NCBI GenBank assembly: GCA_914767715.1
Contig: OU612069.1
Location: 22,999,387 to 23,063,386 of the forward strand
Direction of reading: 5' to 3'
DNA: 64,000 nt
Source: Membranipora membranacea
Lineage: Eukaryota > Bryozoa > Gymnolaemata > Cheilostomatida > Membraniporidae
Shown: in pieces, positions 63,001 to 64,000 of the stretch
How positions within the stretch are numbered: the stretch's first letter is position 1
Layout of the letters: every line of letters starts with the position of its first letter
Translations under genes and position numbers: made by a program
Notes under the pieces: generated by a model
Seen by the model: the letters and a program-made list of their open reading frames with translations, nothing else
What the model was told of the DNA's origin: nothing
The model's database searches: none

Positions 63001-63767
63001 TTGATAATGAAATGTTACTACCAGCTATCCCCACGACACCGTTTAAGGCCTAATCGAAAGATCAGAGTTATTAAATATAAGCAAGCATGGAGAGTTGATA
63101 GATTAATCAATAGGGCAAAACTAATCTCATCAGTGGTACTTAGCTAAGCATCGAGTCACTACAACTAAAAATAGTAAATCCTGTAACGCCCTCTGGTGTT
63201 TGGCAGCAATAAGACCAAGTTTGGTCCATTTGCCTGCATTCTGAGATGCTCCCATCCACTGGTCAGCCGCAGCGGGGTGACCAGTTGATGGTAGCAACTG
63301 GAAAGCAGGCAATTGGATTAAACTTGATCTAGGCAGCGATGTATATATTGGCTGATTTTGTGATTTTCACATTTGATGGCTGCTAATTGGAAGGGTGTTT
63401 GGTTCCTAGGACAGTAACCTCAATATTGTAGAGTTGCTCAGGCAAAACAAAAATGAAATTAAAATTCCCCACAAACGTAACACTCTATGATTGTCATGTT
63501 GACAAGGAGTATGGATTTATGTATAGGAGAAGCTTCCTATTTGTTTGGGAATTGGGGGAAGGGGGGGGGGAGGGTGTCATTGGGGGAGGGCTGTGATAGT
63601 CTATGTAACACTTCATATAGTTGAGTTCGACGAGGGTTTACTCACAGCCTCGATATACTTGAGAATGGCTGGAATGGTTCGGAGGTAGCCTCTGTTCAAA
63701 TGAATCCCCTCATTAGACGTTGATGTTGAGGTGGTCGTCTGAGTATGACTGTACGATCCTGCTGAGG
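60039..63767 (-). CDS. MARVEL-domain tetraspan protein (plasmolipin/CMTM-like), N-terminus outside or unfound
   Basis: Exons in coding order: 63767-63646, 62730-62566, 61432-61322, 60173-60039, with GT-AG borders and matching phases. The product has a Ser/Thr-rich N-terminal stretch (SHTQTTTSTSTS), GYLRTIPAILKYIEA, TM1 (LCSLICLICASIYV), AAGWGGFVAGTALFTVILWF (TM2), ELIYYVLLTICYLIAAILAA (TM3), FFGFIATGVFAVDLFFQFKK (TM4) and a Thr-rich tail ending SSEVRY. Four helices, the LR..P..LK.IE lead-in and the late aromatic QFKKW match the MAL/plasmolipin/CMTM family, which acts in membrane apposition and vesicle sorting. The first exon must end in phase 1. None fits before 64000, so the start probably lies beyond the window. 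About 177 residues are seen. Confidence 0.82.
60716..61041. mobile_element. Fold-back MITE with TTAA target duplication
   Basis: TTAA at 60716-60719 and 61038-61041 flank complementary arms that start ACCACTGCTGCCACAGCTGG (left) and ACCACTGCTGACACAGCTGG (right, reverse complement). Arms are about 130-145 bp with GTGGCATCAAAACATCTAGC in both, around a short loop near 60860-60900. A TTAA duplication is typical of piggyBac- and Kolobok-type elements. No coding capacity. It sits in the last MARVEL intron. Confidence 0.85.
62929..63046. mobile_element. Near-perfect hairpin, possible TTAA-flanked MITE
   Basis: GGGATAGCTAGTAGTAACAT TTCATTATCAACCACTTTCCC at 62944-62984 pairs with its complement at 62990-63030 across a 5-6 base loop, with one mismatch. 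TTAA words occur at 62929-62932 and 63043-63046, with a weaker outer inverted match between. Confidence 0.75.
63211..63334. mobile_element. Short palindromic MITE, family member 4
   Basis: The left arm AGACCAAGTTTGGTCCATTT GCCTGCATTC and the right arm AAAGCAGGCAATTGGATTAA ACTTGATCTAG are complementary. The centre is CCACTGGTCA...TGACCAGTTG. Confidence 0.8.
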
Positions 63768-64000
63768 CTACAAAAATATAATAACAGTTTCTGTCAATAA
63801 AAAATCTTGTGATCAATGATGTTAGCAGTGAGCATTAAAATTTTCAGAACGGCAAAAGAGAAATATAATTGAACAGCAGAAATTACAAAGAAGCCATGGG
63901 ATGGATATGGTTCCCAGACAGGATTTTCTGAAAGCAGAGTTGGGTTTATCAATAACTCAAACTCTGACCGCAAAGAAAACATGCCCAGAATAGGCCAAAC

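Noticed and set aside
63885-63895. ATGGCTTCT as the start of the MARVEL gene
   Set aside because: Its donor would leave phase 2, while the next exon needs phase 1, so the frame does not join.
1-64000. CRISPR array, prokaryotic operon, riboswitch or integron
   Set aside because: All coding evidence is spliced eukaryotic genes. The tandem arrays have no constant-repeat/unique-spacer structure.

Overview
The window is nuclear DNA from a metazoan, most likely a marine invertebrate; I cannot name the phylum. It is AT-rich (roughly 62-63% by eye). Its genes are split by GT-AG introns of about 50 to 2,900 bases. It carries class A receptor remnants, an SLC5 carrier, RING/B-box proteins, UFM1, MARVEL proteins and a sushi-Kunitz protein, along with decayed non-LTR retrotransposons, fold-back elements and minisatellites. 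Most genes had to be assembled exon by exon. Frame agreement across all junctions was the main test.

Layout. 0.3-3.1 kb: two LINE remnants in opposite directions and a small ORF. 3.7-4.5 kb (-): a decayed class A GPCR. 7.0-18.7 kb (+): a complete 15-exon SLC5 sodium-coupled transporter (603 aa) with a large inverted-repeat element in its penultimate-but-one intron. 19.9-20.3 kb: a LINE 3' end. 20.3-23.35 kb: a DNA transposon with perfect 35-bp terminal inverted repeats and a 9-bp target duplication, carrying a split gene with an N-terminal zinc-binding-like segment and a C-terminal PHD finger. 24.1-25.2 kb (-): a second, related GPCR pseudogene. 25.2-31.2 kb: repeats only. 31.2-37.1 kb and 41.4-46.2 kb (+): two tandem paralogous RING/B-box/coiled-coil/beta-propeller genes with near-identical exon lengths, separated by a LINE. 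46.8-48.2 kb (-): UFM1. 49.7-56.0 kb (+): a secreted sushi-acidic linker-Kunitz gene with a duplicated half-sushi exon. 57.1 kb (-) and 60.0-63.8 kb (-): a possible MARVEL terminal exon and a MARVEL-domain (plasmolipin/CMTM-like) gene that continues beyond the window.

The genes do not form a pathway. The functional themes are membrane transport, ubiquitin-type signalling (two E3-like proteins and the modifier UFM1), a secreted adhesion or inhibitor protein and a membrane-organising tetraspan protein. The observations most worth following are the sushi exon pair separated by only 48 bases, which looks mutually exclusive; the PHD-bearing transposon; and the remodelled B-box 1 exon in the first TRIM-like copy.
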